From NCBI GenBank assembly GCA_017464225.1, contig JAFUDW010000138.1, positions 1 to 37,763 of the forward strand: a DNA stretch of 37,763 nt. Direction: 5' to 3'. Shown in pieces: positions 23,037 through 31,203 of this stretch. This DNA comes from Clostridia bacterium. GTDB lineage: Bacteria; Bacillota_A; Clostridia; Christensenellales; Aristaeellaceae. The position numbers and the translations under genes are program-made. The first letter of the stretch is position 1, and each line of letters begins with the position of its first letter. The notes under the pieces were generated by a model. That model was not told the DNA's origin, ran no database searches, and saw only the letters and a program-made list of their open reading frames with translations.

Positions 23037-24215
23037 ATGGATAATAACCTGCTGCTGATCCATGGCGGCGGGCCCACCGCCGTGATCAACGCCTCGCTAT
23101 ACGGCGCGATTTGCGAGGCCCGGCGGAGCCCGGACGTGAACAGGATCTATGCCGCTATCGGCGGTACGGGCGGGCTTTTGAAGGAGAACCTGCGCGATCT
23201 GACCAACCTTCCGGAGGAGAAGCTCCGGGGGCTGCTTACCAGTCCGGCCTCGGCCATCGGCACTTCCCGGGACGCCTTGGAGGCCGCGGACTACGAGGCC
23301 ATGACGCCCATCTTGCAAAAATACGGCGTTCGCTATGTGCTCATGAACGGCGGCAACGGCACCATGGATACCTGCGGCAAGCTGCAGCAGCGGTGCCAGG
23401 GGCTGGATATCCGCGTGATCGGTATCCCCAAAACCATGGATAACGATCTGGCCGTCACCGATCACGCGCCGGGATATGGCAGCGCTGCGCGATACATGGC
23501 GGGCAGCGTGGCCGAGGTATGCTGCGACGTGGAAAGCCTGCCCATTCACGTGGTGGTGATCGAGGCGCTGGGCCGCAACGCCGGCTGGGTCACCGCCGCT
23601 TCAGCGCTGGCGGCGGACAGCTACGGCCATGGACCTGATTTGATCTATCTGCCCGAGCGCGACTTTGACGAGGAATCCTTCCTGCGGGATGTGAAGGCGC
23701 TGATCGAGCGGCAGGGGCACGGCGTGGTGGTGGCCAGCGAGGGGCTGCATGGCCCCGACGGAAAGCCCATCGTGGCGCCGATCTTCACCGCGGGCCGCGC
23801 CACCTATTTCGGCGACGTATCGGCCCATTTGGCGGGATTGATCGTTAAAAAGCTGGGCTTCAAGGCCCGCTCGGAGAAGCCGGGCCTGCTGGGTAGGGCG
23901 TCCATTGCTTGGCAGAGCGAAACCGACCGCCAGGAAGCCGAGGCCTGCGGCCGCGCAGCTGTGCGCGCTGCGGTCAGCGGAGAAACGGGAAAAATGGTGG
24001 CGATCCGCCGCACGGGAGAGACGCCCTACGCCAGCGAGACCTTCCTGGCCGATATCCGGGAGGTCATGATGACCGAGCGCAAAATGCCGGACGCGTTTAT
24101 CAATCAGGCCGGAAATGGCGTTACCGAGGCTTTCAAGGCTTGGTGCCGTCCACTGCTGGGAGCGCCGCTTCCCCGGCTGATCGATCTGAGAAATGGAGAA
24201 GGAGCGCTATGCTGA
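23037..24215 (+). CDS. 6-phosphofructokinase family protein with mixed ATP/PPi signature
   Basis: A 392-residue PfkA-superfamily kinase, closer in length to the PPi-dependent and long groups than to the 320-residue ATP enzyme. Motifs: G-G-N-G-T (105-109), P-K-T-M-D-N-D (131-137; Asp135 catalytic), L-G-R-N-A-G-W, A-S-E-G. The second-to-last position of the first motif is Gly, as in ATP enzymes, while Lys132 is the PPi-type residue; the Asp of G-G-D is Asn. The sugar-phosphate site keeps Arg in G-L-L-G-R but has no His before it. Phosphoryl donor and exact substrate are therefore open. RBS aaaggagg. Overlaps the start of the PGI-like gene by 7 bases. Confidence 0.88.
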   Translation: MDNNLLLIHGGGPTAVINASLYGAICEARRSPDVNRIYAAIGGTGGLLKENLRDLTNLPEEKLRGLLTSPASAIGTSRDALEAADYEAMTPILQKYGVRYVLMNGGNGTMDTCGKLQQRCQGLDIRVIGIPKTMDNDLAVTDHAPGYGSAARYMAGSVAEVCCDVESLPIHVVVIEALGRNAGWVTAASALAADSYGHGPDLIYLPERDFDEESFLRDVKALIERQGHGVVVASEGLHGPDGKPIVAPIFTAGRATYFGDVSAHLAGLIVKKLGFKARSEKPGLLGRASIAWQSETDRQEAEACGRAAVRAAVSGETGKMVAIRRTGETPYASETFLADIREVMMTERKMPDAFINQAGNGVTEAFKAWCRPLLGAPLPRLIDLRNGEGALC

Positions 24216-25477
24216 ATATCACGGTGCGCGATACATGCGGAAGGGTTTCCGATGAAGCGCTTCGTAACGCGCTGCGGGAGGCCGCGCCGCTGCTGAAACG
24301 CGCCCAGGCTGGGGATGATCGCTATGCCGACAGTCTGGGCTGGCTGAATGTGAAAAAATGGGCGGGGGAAAGCTGGCTTGCCCGGACCGAGGAGATTGCC
24401 GGATGGGTGCGGGAGAACTGCGACGCCTTTGTGCTCATCGGCGTGGGCGGCAGCAACAACGCCGCCCGCAGCGTTATTGAAGCGCTGGCTGACGGCAGCG
24501 GCTGTGAGATCATCTACGCGGGAAACACCCTGTCGCCCCATGCGCTGAACAAAATGCTGCGCGCGCTGGAGGGCAAGGATTACGCCGTCGACTGCATCGC
24601 CAAGAACTTTGAAACGCTGGAGCCCGGCGCTTCCTTCCGCATCCTGCGGGAAGCCATGGCAAAGAAATATTCTCCCGAGGAGGCTGCCCGGAGGACGATC
24701 TGCACGGGAACCTACGGCTCGCCGCTGGAGGATCTTTGCCGGCGGGAGGGCTATACCTTTGTGCCCTTTCCCACCGATGTGGGCGGGCGCTACAGCGTTT
24801 TCAGCTGCGTGGGGCTTTTGCCCATGGCGGCGGCGGGCATCGATATCCGGGCGCTGGTCCGCGGGGCATGCGATATGGAAGGGCTGCTGCGCAGCGCCGG
24901 GACGGAGGAGAACCCGGCTTTGCGCTACGCGGCGCTGCGCAATCTGTACCATCGCCGGGGTTATGCGCTGGAAATGCTGGCCAGCTTTGAGCCCCAGCTT
25001 CGCTGGTTCAATAAATGGTGGGTGCAGCTGTTTGCCGAAAGCGAGGGAAAGGACGGCAAGGGCATTTTCCCTGTGGCTGCCGAGTATTCCGAGGAGCTTC
25101 ACGCCGTGGGCCAGTATCTGCAGGACGGCGCGCCGCTGATGTTTGAAACCTTCCTGGATATCGCGTCGCCTACGGACAGCCTCATCATCCATCCCGACGG
25201 CAAGGACGACCATTTTGAGTATTTGGACGGCAAGGATTTTGCTTTGATCAACCGCGCGGCCTTTGAGGCTACCGTTGCGGCGCACAGCCAAAAAATGCCC
25301 TGCCTGATCCTGGAGCTTGAAGCGCTGGACGCCTGCCGTTTCGGCCAGCTGTTTTATTTCTTCCAGTTCGCCTGCATGCTTTCGGGCGAAATGATGGGCC
25401 TCAATCCCTTTGATCAGCCCGGGGTGGAGGCGTATAAGGGCTGGATGTTCAAAGCGCTGGGAAAAAGCAAGATATAA
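24209..25477 (+). CDS. Glucose-6-phosphate isomerase-like protein, phosphate site altered
   Basis: A 422-residue phosphoglucose isomerase homologue. Kept: G-V-G-G-S (78-82), G-G-R-Y-S (192-196), E-S-E-G-K-D-G-K-G (catalytic Glu277), E-E-L-H (His298) and N-P-F-D-Q-P-G-V-E-A-Y-K (Lys410). The phosphate-binding segment, S-K-T-F-T-T or S-K-S-G-T-T in true PGI, reads A-K-N-F-E-T-L-E (131-138), losing most of its hydroxyl side chains. The isomerase chemistry can remain, but the 6-substituent may differ from phosphate. I start at the ATG 24209, which overlaps the PFK-like stop and has aaggag upstream; the frame is open further upstream within the kinase gene. Last gene before the terminator. Confidence 0.88.
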   Translation: MLNITVRDTCGRVSDEALRNALREAAPLLKRAQAGDDRYADSLGWLNVKKWAGESWLARTEEIAGWVRENCDAFVLIGVGGSNNAARSVIEALADGSGCEIIYAGNTLSPHALNKMLRALEGKDYAVDCIAKNFETLEPGASFRILREAMAKKYSPEEAARRTICTGTYGSPLEDLCRREGYTFVPFPTDVGGRYSVFSCVGLLPMAAAGIDIRALVRGACDMEGLLRSAGTEENPALRYAALRNLYHRRGYALEMLASFEPQLRWFNKWWVQLFAESEGKDGKGIFPVAAEYSEELHAVGQYLQDGAPLMFETFLDIASPTDSLIIHPDGKDDHFEYLDGKDFALINRAAFEATVAAHSQKMPCLILELEALDACRFGQLFYFFQFACMLSGEMMGLNPFDQPGVEAYKGWMFKALGKSKI

Positions 25478-25492
25478 AAGAATAATATGAAG

Positions 25493-25528
25493 AAACGCCG
25501 GGAGATCGCACAGACGCCCGGCGTTTTT
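25493..25528 (+). terminator. Terminator of the long catabolic gene run
   Basis: A perfect 10-bp stem (AAACGCCGGG at 25493-25502, CCCGGCGTTT at 25517-25526) running into a T5 tract, 16 bases after the PGI-like stop codon. Confidence 0.9.
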
Positions 25529-25593
25529 GCGCGATTCCTGAAAAAACGGGGCGATGGCCTAATGAAAAAACGAAAAAAGTTGAAAAAAGGGTA

Positions 25594-25664
25594 TTGACAG
25601 GCCAAAATGTGCATGCTATAATTTAATTAACTTAATAAAGTTATTTAAAAAAGTAACTTTATTA
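25594..25664 (+). promoter_or_regulatory. Consensus promoter and operator region of the Dpp-type importer
   Basis: TTGACA (25594-25599) and TATAAT (25617-25622) with a 17-bp spacer, a perfect match. TTAATTAACTTAATAA follows at once (25623-25638); it shares 14 of 16 bases with the motif at 10845. Partly overlapping it, an 11-bp inverted repeat (25633-25643 and 25654-25664, AATAAAGTTA and its complement) spans the early transcribed region. A strong promoter under repression is implied. Confidence 0.85.
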
Positions 25665-25716
25665 TACCGTTGCGACAGGCAAACGAAGTTGCCATGAAAA
25701 AGAAGGAGGAAACCCC

Positions 25717-27255
25717 ATGATGAAGCGCATCTTTGCTCTGGTACTGTCCGTTGTGATGCTGTGCAGCGTGGCCGCGTTCGCGTCCGCCGATACCCAGCTG
25801 TCCGACAAGGTGGTCAATGTCGGCTTCGGCACGGCCATCGACTCCCTGACGCCCTTCCGTTCCAATACCGCCCGCAATGCGCCTTATTTCACCCAGCTCT
25901 ATGAAACGCTGGCTGTGCTGGACTCCAACCTAGAGCTGCAGCCCTACGTTGCCAAATCCTGGGAAACGCAGGATAACGGCTTCACCTATGCCGTTGAAAT
26001 TTGGGACAAGGTGACCGACGCCGCCGGCAACAAGATCACGGCTGATGATATCGTATGGTTCATCACCGAATCTCAGGCCCGCGGCCTCAAGCCTGTGTTC
26101 AGCAAGGTGGAAGCGGTGGAAAAGACCGGCGATTACACCTTCACCGTCAAGCTGACCGCCAACATGTTCGGCACCTTTGAGACGCTGCTGCAGGATGTGT
26201 ACGTCATCTCCCGCGCCGCTTTTGAGGCCAGCGCCGATGAGTTTGGCACCAGCTGCGTGACCACTTCTCCCTACGCGGTGACCGACTTTGTGGCCAGCGC
26301 TAGCATCGATATGGTGCGCCGCGACGATTACTGGCAGGATGTTGATCTGCTGCCCGAGTGCGTGCAGCCCATCGCCGCCGGCGTCAACTACAAGATCATC
26401 CCCGAAGCCTCCCAGATGGGCATCGCGCTGGAGACCGGCGTCATTGACGTCGCCATCGATATCCCCTCCACCACCGGCGCCCAGTTTGTGGGCAACAGCC
26501 AGTTCCAGGTCAATCTGACCGACGGCCCCCAGGGCTGGCAGATCTTCTTCTCCGGCGCTGACAACAGCGTGGTCGCCAATAACAAGGAACTGCGCCAGGC
26601 CATCTGCTACGCCATCAATAACCAGGCGCTGATCATGGTCCTGTCCGCCGGCTATGCCACTGAGATGTACGACGCCTTCAGCCCCATGCTGATGGGCTTC
26701 AACCCCGAGTGGAAAAACGAAGAGTATTATCCCTATGATCTGGCCAAGGCCCAGGAGCTGCTGAAGGCCTCCGGCTACAACGGCGAAACCATCCGCATTC
26801 TGTCCTCCTCCACCGCCAATTCCAGCCGCAACGGCCAGTTTGTGCAGAACTTCCTGATGGCCCTGGGCATGAAGGTCGAGCTCTCCAGCCCCGATATGGC
26901 GCTGTTCACCTCCCAGCGTCTGGACGGCACCAAGTATGACATCGTGGTGCTGACCGTGGGCGGCTTCAGCCTGGCCGACGCCTGGTCGATCCGCTTCGAT
27001 CCCGCCGCCTATCCCACCGGAGACGGCACCAGCCGCCACGATGAGGTGCTGGCCGAGATGCTGTACAAGACCTGGACCGCCGAAGGCTGGACGACCGAGA
27101 ACATCGACGCCGTGCATAACTACATCAAGGACAACGCCTATGCCTACGGCATGGTCAATCCCCAGGTGTTCACCATCTGGCGCGCCGGTTCGGTGCCCGC
27201 CCAGGAAGTGAGCGGCGGCATCAGCAATTACGTGGTGCCTTCCGCCTGCCGCTGA
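25717..27255 (+). CDS. Dpp/Opp-type ABC transporter substrate-binding protein (SBP_bac_5)
   Basis: A 512-residue secreted receptor of the family 5 binding proteins for peptides, nickel or oligosaccharides. Signal peptide MMKRIFALVLSVVMLCSV.. with cleavage after A-S-A near residue 24. The mature N terminus (V-N-V-G-F-G-T, then D-S-L-T-P-F) and the segment Y-V-A-K-S-W-E near 90 are typical. aaggagg lies 7 bases before the first of two adjacent ATG codons. It heads a five-gene unit and is followed by a hairpin that probably lowers expression of the remaining genes. The nearby GH3 and sulfatase genes and the shared promoter motif make an amino-sugar or glycan-derived ligand as likely as a peptide. 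Confidence 0.92.
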   Translation: MMKRIFALVLSVVMLCSVAAFASADTQLSDKVVNVGFGTAIDSLTPFRSNTARNAPYFTQLYETLAVLDSNLELQPYVAKSWETQDNGFTYAVEIWDKVTDAAGNKITADDIVWFITESQARGLKPVFSKVEAVEKTGDYTFTVKLTANMFGTFETLLQDVYVISRAAFEASADEFGTSCVTTSPYAVTDFVASASIDMVRRDDYWQDVDLLPECVQPIAAGVNYKIIPEASQMGIALETGVIDVAIDIPSTTGAQFVGNSQFQVNLTDGPQGWQIFFSGADNSVVANNKELRQAICYAINNQALIMVLSAGYATEMYDAFSPMLMGFNPEWKNEEYYPYDLAKAQELLKASGYNGETIRILSSSTANSSRNGQFVQNFLMALGMKVELSSPDMALFTSQRLDGTKYDIVVLTVGGFSLADAWSIRFDPAAYPTGDGTSRHDEVLAEMLYKTWTAEGWTTENIDAVHNYIKDNAYAYGMVNPQVFTIWRAGSVPAQEVSGGISNYVVPSACR

Positions 27256-27275
27256 TTCCGTTTCTGTAACCTTTA

Positions 27276-27316
27276 GGGGATGCGCCCCGGCAATCCGCCC
27301 CGGCGCATCCCCTTTT
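27276..27316 (+). terminator. Attenuating hairpin between the binding protein and permease genes
   Basis: A perfect 11-bp stem (GGGGATGCGCC at 27276-27286, GGCGCATCCCC at 27302-27312), 15-nt loop and TTTT. As the permease genes follow without another clear promoter, it probably allows partial read-through. Confidence 0.75.
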
Positions 27317-27342
27317 CCATACTGATTCCGGGAGTGTGAAAC

Positions 27343-28311
27343 ATGGGACGATATATACTGAAGCGTCTTCTGTGGATGATTCCCATCATCCTGGGCGTCA
27401 CCATCCTCGTGTTCACGATGATGACCTTCTGCCCGGGTGATCCTGCGGAAATCATCCTGGGAAGCACCGCCACCCAGGCCGACCTGGCCGCCAAGCGCGA
27501 GCAGCTGGGCCTGTCGCAGCCCTTCCTGGTGCGGCTTGGCAAATACATGAGCGACGTTTTTCTGCATTTTGATCTGGGCACGTCCTGGATCACAGGCATC
27601 AGCATTTCGGCCACCATCGGCGAGCGCATGCCCCGCACCATGATCCTGGCAATAGTCACGCTGGTCATCGCCTTTGGCCTGGGCATCCCCCTGGGTGTCA
27701 CGGCGGCCACCCATCAGAACAAGTGGCAGGACAGCGTGTCCATGGTGCTGGCGCTGATCGGCGTGGCCATCCCCAGCTTCTGGCTGGCGCTGCTGCTGAT
27801 CATCCTGTTCTCGGTCAAGCTCAATTGGCTGCCCTCCATGGGCATCGATCGGGGATTGATTTCCTATATCCTGCCCGCTCTGGCCAACTGCGCCGGCGCG
27901 CTGGCCAACGCCGCGCGGCAGACCCGCTCCTCCATGCTGGATGTGATCCGCGCCGATTATATCACCACGGCCCGGGCAAAAGGCGTGCCCGAGCGCGAGG
28001 TGGTTACCAAGCATGCGCTGAAAAACGCGCTGATCCCCATCATTACCCAGATGGGCACCACCTTCGGCAGGCTGCTGGGCGGCGCCATGGTTATTGAAAC
28101 CATCTTTTCTCTGCCCGGCATGGGGCTGTACGTCATCAACGCGGTGAACAATCGCGATTACCCGGTGGTGCAGGGCGGCTCCATCGTGCTGGCCATCGCG
28201 TTCAGCCTGGCCATGCTGCTCATCGACCTGCTCTATGCCGCCGTTGACCCGCGGATCAAGGCGCAGTACGCCTCCGCCAAAAAAGCAAGGAAGGTGAAGG
28301 CCAATGCGTAA
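27343..28311 (+). CDS. Dpp/Opp-type ABC permease, DppB family
   Basis: A 322-residue membrane protein starting M-G-R-Y-I-L-K-R-L-L-W, the typical N terminus of DppB/OppB permeases, with six hydrophobic segments. The cytoplasmic EAA-type motif T-A-R-A-K-G-V-P-E-R (about residues 210-219) that contacts the ATPase is present. First membrane subunit of the importer; its stop overlaps the next start by 8 bases. Upstream Shine-Dalgarno is weak (gggag), in keeping with lower expression than the binding protein. Confidence 0.93.
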   Translation: MGRYILKRLLWMIPIILGVTILVFTMMTFCPGDPAEIILGSTATQADLAAKREQLGLSQPFLVRLGKYMSDVFLHFDLGTSWITGISISATIGERMPRTMILAIVTLVIAFGLGIPLGVTAATHQNKWQDSVSMVLALIGVAIPSFWLALLLIILFSVKLNWLPSMGIDRGLISYILPALANCAGALANAARQTRSSMLDVIRADYITTARAKGVPEREVVTKHALKNALIPIITQMGTTFGRLLGGAMVIETIFSLPGMGLYVINAVNNRDYPVVQGGSIVLAIAFSLAMLLIDLLYAAVDPRIKAQYASAKKARKVKANA

Positions 28312-29176
28312 CGCAGTTGTGAAGGTTCGCAAAAAGAGCGAATTTGCCCGGGTCATGAAGCAGCTGAGCAAAAACAAACTGGCCATCCTGGGCCTTGTGA
28401 TCCTGATCGTGGAGATCATCATGTGCGCCTTCGCGCCCGTCTTCACCAAGTACGGGTACGCGGATATGGACTATATGTCCTTCATGGATCCCACGCCTTC
28501 GGCAGCCCATATCTTCGGCTGCGATAACATGGGCTTTGACATCTATACCCGCATCCTTTACGGCGGGCGCTATTCCATCACCATCGGTATTGCCGCCATC
28601 CTGATCGCCGCCTTTTTCGGCATCGTCATCGGCGCTGTGGCAGGGTATTTCGGCGGGCAGACCGATAACGTGATCATGCGCATCCTGGACGTGGTCCAGG
28701 CCATCCCCGGCATGCTGCTGATGATCGTGATCTCCGCCATGCTGGGCCCGGGCTTTGTGAACACCATCATCGCCCTGAGCGTATCCAGCATTCCCGGCAT
28801 GGCCCGCATGCTGCGCGCCCAGATGATGAAGGAGCGCGGCAACGAGTATATCGAGGCCTCCCAGTCCATCAACTGTTCCAAGTTCCGCATCATCTTTATC
28901 CACCTGCTGCCCAACTGCATTTCCCCCATCATCGTACAGGCCACCATGGGCGTGGCGCAGACCATCACGTTAGCTGCCAGCCTGTCCTTCATCGGCCTGG
29001 GCGTGCAGCCCCCGGCTCCCGAATGGGGTGCCATGCTGTCGGCCTCTCGCGCCTATATCCGGCAGTATCCTCATATGGTGATCTTCCCCGGCCTGGCCAT
29101 CGCTGTGACCGTGCTGGCGCTGAACCTGCTGGGCGACGGTCTGCGGGACGCCCTTGACCCCAAACTGAAGAACTGA
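28304..29176 (+). CDS. Dpp/Opp-type ABC permease, DppC family
   Basis: A 290-residue membrane protein of the DppC/OppC family, with the typical N-terminal F-x-R-V-M-K-Q-L-S-K-N-K-L-A-I-L-G helix start and the periplasmic-loop pattern H-I-F-G-C-D-N-M-G-F-D. The EAA-type loop lies near residue 185. It overlaps dppB by 8 bases, indicating translational coupling. Partner of the DppB-type subunit in the channel. Confidence 0.93.
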   Translation: MRNAVVKVRKKSEFARVMKQLSKNKLAILGLVILIVEIIMCAFAPVFTKYGYADMDYMSFMDPTPSAAHIFGCDNMGFDIYTRILYGGRYSITIGIAAILIAAFFGIVIGAVAGYFGGQTDNVIMRILDVVQAIPGMLLMIVISAMLGPGFVNTIIALSVSSIPGMARMLRAQMMKERGNEYIEASQSINCSKFRIIFIHLLPNCISPIIVQATMGVAQTITLAASLSFIGLGVQPPAPEWGAMLSASRAYIRQYPHMVIFPGLAIAVTVLALNLLGDGLRDALDPKLKN

Positions 29177-29189
29177 GGAGGGAACGAAA

Positions 29190-30182
29190 ATGTCCGAAAA
29201 GCAAAAAACGCCGTTCCTTTCCGTAAAGGATCTGGTGGTTGAATACAAATCCGACGGCCGCGTGGTGCAGGCTGTGAACGGCGTCTCTCTGACGCTGGAC
29301 AGGGGCCGCACCCTGGGCCTGGTGGGCGAGACCGGCGCGGGAAAAACCACCATTGCCAAATCCATCCTGCGCATCCTGCCGGACGTGGGCAGCAAAATCG
29401 TCGGCGGACAGGTGCTGCTGGACGGCCAGAACCTGCTGGAACTGCCCGAGCATGAAATGCGCAAGATCCGCGGCAATACCATTTCCATGATCTTTCAGGA
29501 TCCCATGACCGCCCTGAACCCGGTGCAGCGCGTGGGCGAGCAGATTGCCGAGGTGGTGAAGCTGCACAGTGATCCCGGCACCGACTGTGAAAAGCGCGCC
29601 AAGGAAATGCTGGAGGTCGTGGGCATTCCGGCCGAGCGGTATTATGAATATCCCCATCAGTTTTCCGGCGGGATGAAGCAGCGCGTGGTCATTGCCATCG
29701 CCCTGGCCTGCAATCCGCTGCTGCTGTTGGCCGACGAGCCCACCACCGCCCTGGATGTGACCATTCAGGCCCAGGTGATGGATCTGATCGTGGAATTGCA
29801 AAAGCAGTTTCAGACCGCGCTGCTGCTGATCACCCATGATATGGGCGTGGTAGCCACCGTGTGCGACGACGTGGCTGTGATCTACGCCGGCCATATTGTG
29901 GAATACGGCAGCAAGGAGCAGATCTTTGATCATCCCACCCATCCCTATACCATCGGCCTGTTCGGCGCTATTCCCGATATGAACGAGGATGAGATCTGGC
30001 TGCATCCCATCGACGGACTGCCCCCGGATCCCACCGATCTGCCCAGCGGCTGTCCCTTCCATCCCCGCTGCAAGTATGCGGACGACGCATGCAGGAAGGG
30101 TCCCATTTCTCCCGTGACCACGGCCGACGGCCATATGTGCTGCTGCTGCCGCCTGGACGAAATCAGCAAGGAGGCGAACTGA
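29190..30182 (+). CDS. Dpp/Opp-type ABC ATPase, DppD family
   Basis: A 330-residue ATPase. Walker [11 protein letters not shown]-loop [10 protein letters not shown], signature F-S-G-G-M-K-Q-R, Walker [12 protein letters not shown] and switch His T-H-D are all present. The C-terminal extension with C-P-F-H-P-R-C...A-C is the oligopeptide-transporter type tail that can carry an iron-sulfur cluster in some relatives. It pairs with the DppF-type ATPase that follows. RBS gaggaggg. Confidence 0.94.
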   Translation: MSEKQKTPFLSVKDLVVEYKSDGRVVQAVNGVSLTLDRGRTLGLVGETGAGKTTIAKSILRILPDVGSKIVGGQVLLDGQNLLELPEHEMRKIRGNTISMIFQDPMTALNPVQRVGEQIAEVVKLHSDPGTDCEKRAKEMLEVVGIPAERYYEYPHQFSGGMKQRVVIAIALACNPLLLLADEPTTALDVTIQAQVMDLIVELQKQFQTALLLITHDMGVVATVCDDVAVIYAGHIVEYGSKEQIFDHPTHPYTIGLFGAIPDMNEDEIWLHPIDGLPPDPTDLPSGCPFHPRCKYADDACRKGPISPVTTADGHMCCCCRLDEISKEAN

Positions 30183-30183
30183 A

Positions 30184-31134
30184 ATGGCTGCTCCCGTGAT
30201 TGAGGTTCAACACCTGAAAAAGTATTTCAGTACGCCCCGCGGCATGCTGCACGCCGTGGACGATGTGTCCTTTACCATTGAAAAGGGCAAGACCCTGGGC
30301 GTGGTGGGCGAATCGGGCTGCGGTAAATCCACCCTAGGCCGCACCATCATCCACCTGCATGAGCCCAGCGATGGCAAGGTGCTGCTGGACGGCGAGGATA
30401 TCACCGGCATCAAAGGCAATCAGCTGAAAAAGGCCCGGGAAAAGATGCAGATCATTTTCCAGGATCCCTATTCCTCCCTGGACAGCCGCAAGACCATTGA
30501 AAGCACCATCCGCGAGCCTTTGAAGGTGGCAAAAAAGTTCAGCCGTCAGGAGATCGACGATAAGACCGCCGAGCTGATGAACCTGGTGGGCATCGACGAG
30601 CGCCTTCGCCAATCCTATCCGCACGAGCTGGACGGCGGCCGCCGCCAGCGCGTGGGCATTGCCCGCGCACTGGCCCTGGATCCCGAGTTCGTGGTCTGCG
30701 ACGAGCCGGTATCGGCCCTGGACGTTTCCATCCAGGCGCAGGTATTGAACCTGCTGAAAAAGCTGCAGATGGACAAGGGCCTCACGTATATGTTCGTCAC
30801 CCATGATATGTCGGTGGTGCGGCATATCAGCGATGATATCTGCGTCATGTACCTGGGCCAGGTGGTGGAAAAGTGCCCGGCCAAGGAGCTGTTCAGGATG
30901 CCGCTGCATCCCTATACCAAGGCGCTGCTGTCGGCCATTCCCTCGGTGGATATCCACCATCCCAACAAACGGGAGATCCTCAAGGGCGAGATCACATCGC
31001 CCATCAATCCCAAGCCCGGCTGCCGCTTTGCCGCCCGCTGCCCCCATGCAACGGAGGCATGCCGCCAACCTCAGGCGCAGGAGGAGGTTTCCCCCGGACA
31101 CTTTGTTACCTGCTGCAGGATTCACGAGCTGTAA
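30184..31134 (+). CDS. Dpp/Opp-type ABC ATPase, DppF family
   Basis: A 316-residue ATPase beginning one base after the DppD stop, with aaggagg inside the end of that gene. Walker A G-E-S-G-C-G-K-S-T, Walker B V-V-C-D-E-P-V-S-A-L-D and T-H-D are standard. The signature motif is L-D-G-G-R-R-Q-R instead of L-S-G-G-Q, a variant I have seen in DppF-type proteins of Firmicutes. The C-terminal C-R-F-A-A-R-C-P and closing Cys pair are also typical. Last gene of the importer; a terminator follows. Confidence 0.93.
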   Translation: MAAPVIEVQHLKKYFSTPRGMLHAVDDVSFTIEKGKTLGVVGESGCGKSTLGRTIIHLHEPSDGKVLLDGEDITGIKGNQLKKAREKMQIIFQDPYSSLDSRKTIESTIREPLKVAKKFSRQEIDDKTAELMNLVGIDERLRQSYPHELDGGRRQRVGIARALALDPEFVVCDEPVSALDVSIQAQVLNLLKKLQMDKGLTYMFVTHDMSVVRHISDDICVMYLGQVVEKCPAKELFRMPLHPYTKALLSAIPSVDIHHPNKREILKGEITSPINPKPGCRFAARCPHATEACRQPQAQEEVSPGHFVTCCRIHEL

Positions 31135-31142
31135 GAAAGAAC

Positions 31143-31189
31143 CCCGCGGGTATCGCTCCTGTGAGGGAACGGTATCCGCGGGACTTTTT
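31143..31189 (+). terminator. Terminator of the Dpp-type importer unit
   Basis: A 13-bp stem with two G-T pairs (CCCGCGGGTATCG at 31143-31155 with CGGTATCCGCGGG at 31170-31182), followed by a T5 tract. It ends just before the small membrane protein gene, which may be served by read-through. Confidence 0.85.
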
Positions 31190-31203
31190 GAAAGGGACTG
31201 CTT

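Noticed and set aside
25930..28449. A long open minus-strand frame (over 800 codons) antisense to the Dpp-type binding protein and permease genes
   Set aside because: Its translation is low-complexity (rich in G, H, Q, D), has no recognisable domain or ribosome binding site, and exists because GC-rich codons on the plus strand leave few stops on the other. The plus-strand genes are unambiguous.
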